Assembly (NCBI GenBank): GCA_947173755.1
Contig: CAMWGM010000098.1
Coordinates: 1 to 6,111, forward strand
Source: an uncultured Muribaculaceae bacterium
GTDB lineage: Bacteria; Bacteroidota; Bacteroidia; Bacteroidales; Muribaculaceae
Direction of reading: 5' to 3'
Length of the DNA: 6,111 bases
The notes below the pieces were generated by a model. It did no database searches, was not told where the DNA came from, and was given only the letters and a program-made list of their open reading frames with translations. The position numbers and the translations under genes are program-made. Below, one piece after another: positions 5,401 through 6,111 of the stretch. Numbering within the stretch: position 1 is the stretch's first letter; the number at the start of each line of letters is the position of its first letter.

Positions 5401-6111
5401 ATGTTTGAAAAAGGACAAAAAGTCAGTTTTAAAGTCACAGGAAGTAAAGTAGCGGGTGGCAACCTTTATTTCCAGATTAAGTTAAGAGGTAGCGAATACG
5501 ATATAAAAGGATTTGATTTCCAACGAAAACTCCGGCCCGATCGCCTCGAGTGTATTGTTAAGGAAGTTGATGCTCAAGGTAATCCCGAACTTGCACAGGA
5601 TCTTGCTTCTATTGTACCGCAGATTTACCGCGAAGGTGAAACTTATGAATTCAGAGTTAAAGGCGACTATCATCCCATAGGTCACTATTATGAAGTGTCT
5701 GACTGGAACGGCCTTACATTCAGGGTTCCGGTTAATCGCGACCAGCGTCTCAATCTCAACCAGTTGGTGAAATGCCGTGTCAGGAACATCAACGGAATGC
5801 GCCTCGATCTTGAACTGCTCATTGCAAAACAGGACAGCGGTATTCCTCTTCTCAGTCTCGACCGATTTCTTTCGCTTGACACCTCGGGTGCTATTTCACC
5901 CCACATGCCCGCTATGCTCTTCAACCGTCTTCCGGAGTTTGAAGAAGCCCGTCAGCAACTTGCCGCTGAAGATCCTCTCTGGATAATCACTACTGCCGAT
6001 ACCGTCTCACGTCACCTTACGGAGTGGCTTAATTCCGATCTGAAACGCAATAAACCTTCCGACTCTCCTTATCCGGTTGTCAATCACCCGCACCGTCGTA
6101 CACCCATCCTG
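5401..6111 (+). CDS. Unrecognised protein with a duplicated N-terminal unit (partial, runs off right edge)
   Basis: The frame is open from ATG 5401 to the window edge, giving 237 residues with no stop, so the true length is unknown. I do not recognise the family. No signal peptide or membrane helix is seen, so it is probably cytoplasmic. Residues about 2-56 and 76-130 align without gaps at an offset of 74. G5/G79, F10/F84, V12/V86, G14/G88, G20/G94, Y23/Y97, G30/G104, Q41/Q115, R42/R116, C51/C125 and V53/V127 are identical. Each copy looks beta-rich and basic, starting with a G-x-x-x-x-F-x-V-x-G strand, which would suit a small barrel such as an OB or S1-like fold; this is inference. Residues 141-237 are a mixed helical region (PEFEEARQQLAAEDPLW) with no motif. 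The start is the first ATG in frame, with a T-rich leader and its own likely promoter. A nucleic-acid role is possible but unproven. Confidence 0.85.
   Translation, partial: MFEKGQKVSFKVTGSKVAGGNLYFQIKLRGSEYDIKGFDFQRKLRPDRLECIVKEVDAQGNPELAQDLASIVPQIYREGETYEFRVKGDYHPIGHYYEVSDWNGLTFRVPVNRDQRLNLNQLVKCRVRNINGMRLDLELLIAKQDSGIPLLSLDRFLSLDTSGAISPHMPAMLFNRLPEFEEARQQLAAEDPLWIITTADTVSRHLTEWLNSDLKRNKPSDSPYPVVNHPHRRTPIL

Overview
This window looks like the chromosome of a Bacteroidales bacterium. The FtsH, RsfS and YbdG-type channel sequences have the expected family motifs. None of the five start codons has a Shine-Dalgarno purine tract. The one clear promoter element is the Bacteroidetes-type -7 box TAnnTTTG. 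A gut lineage such as Muribaculaceae is a guess from general feel, not something the window proves. All supported genes lie on the + strand.

Layout: (1) the last 28 codons of an unidentified gene end at base 88. (2) A secreted histidine-type phosphatase, resembling the MINPP/phytase group, occupies 130-1443. (3) A 100-base gap holds only weak hairpins. (4) A tight gene run follows: rsfS (ribosome silencing factor), ftsH (membrane AAA+ zinc protease) 25 bases later, and a YbdG-like MscS-family mechanosensitive channel 5 bases after that. (5) A 128-base gap at 5273-5400 contains a strong hairpin followed by seven T, whose left arm is embedded in the -7 box of the next gene's promoter. (6) The first 237 codons of an unrecognised cytoplasmic protein run off the right edge; its N-terminus is an internally duplicated 74-residue unit.

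The rsfS-ftsH-channel run groups ribosome hibernation, membrane protein quality control and osmotic protection. These could plausibly be co-expressed, but the sequence shows only their spacing. The protein content is mostly housekeeping, and I see no mobile element, CRISPR array, RNA gene or defence system.

The features most worth a second look are small-scale: a 16-bp hairpin inside the first 22 codons of the channel gene, the overlapping terminator/promoter at 5332-5381, and the ungapped 74-residue duplication in the last protein.
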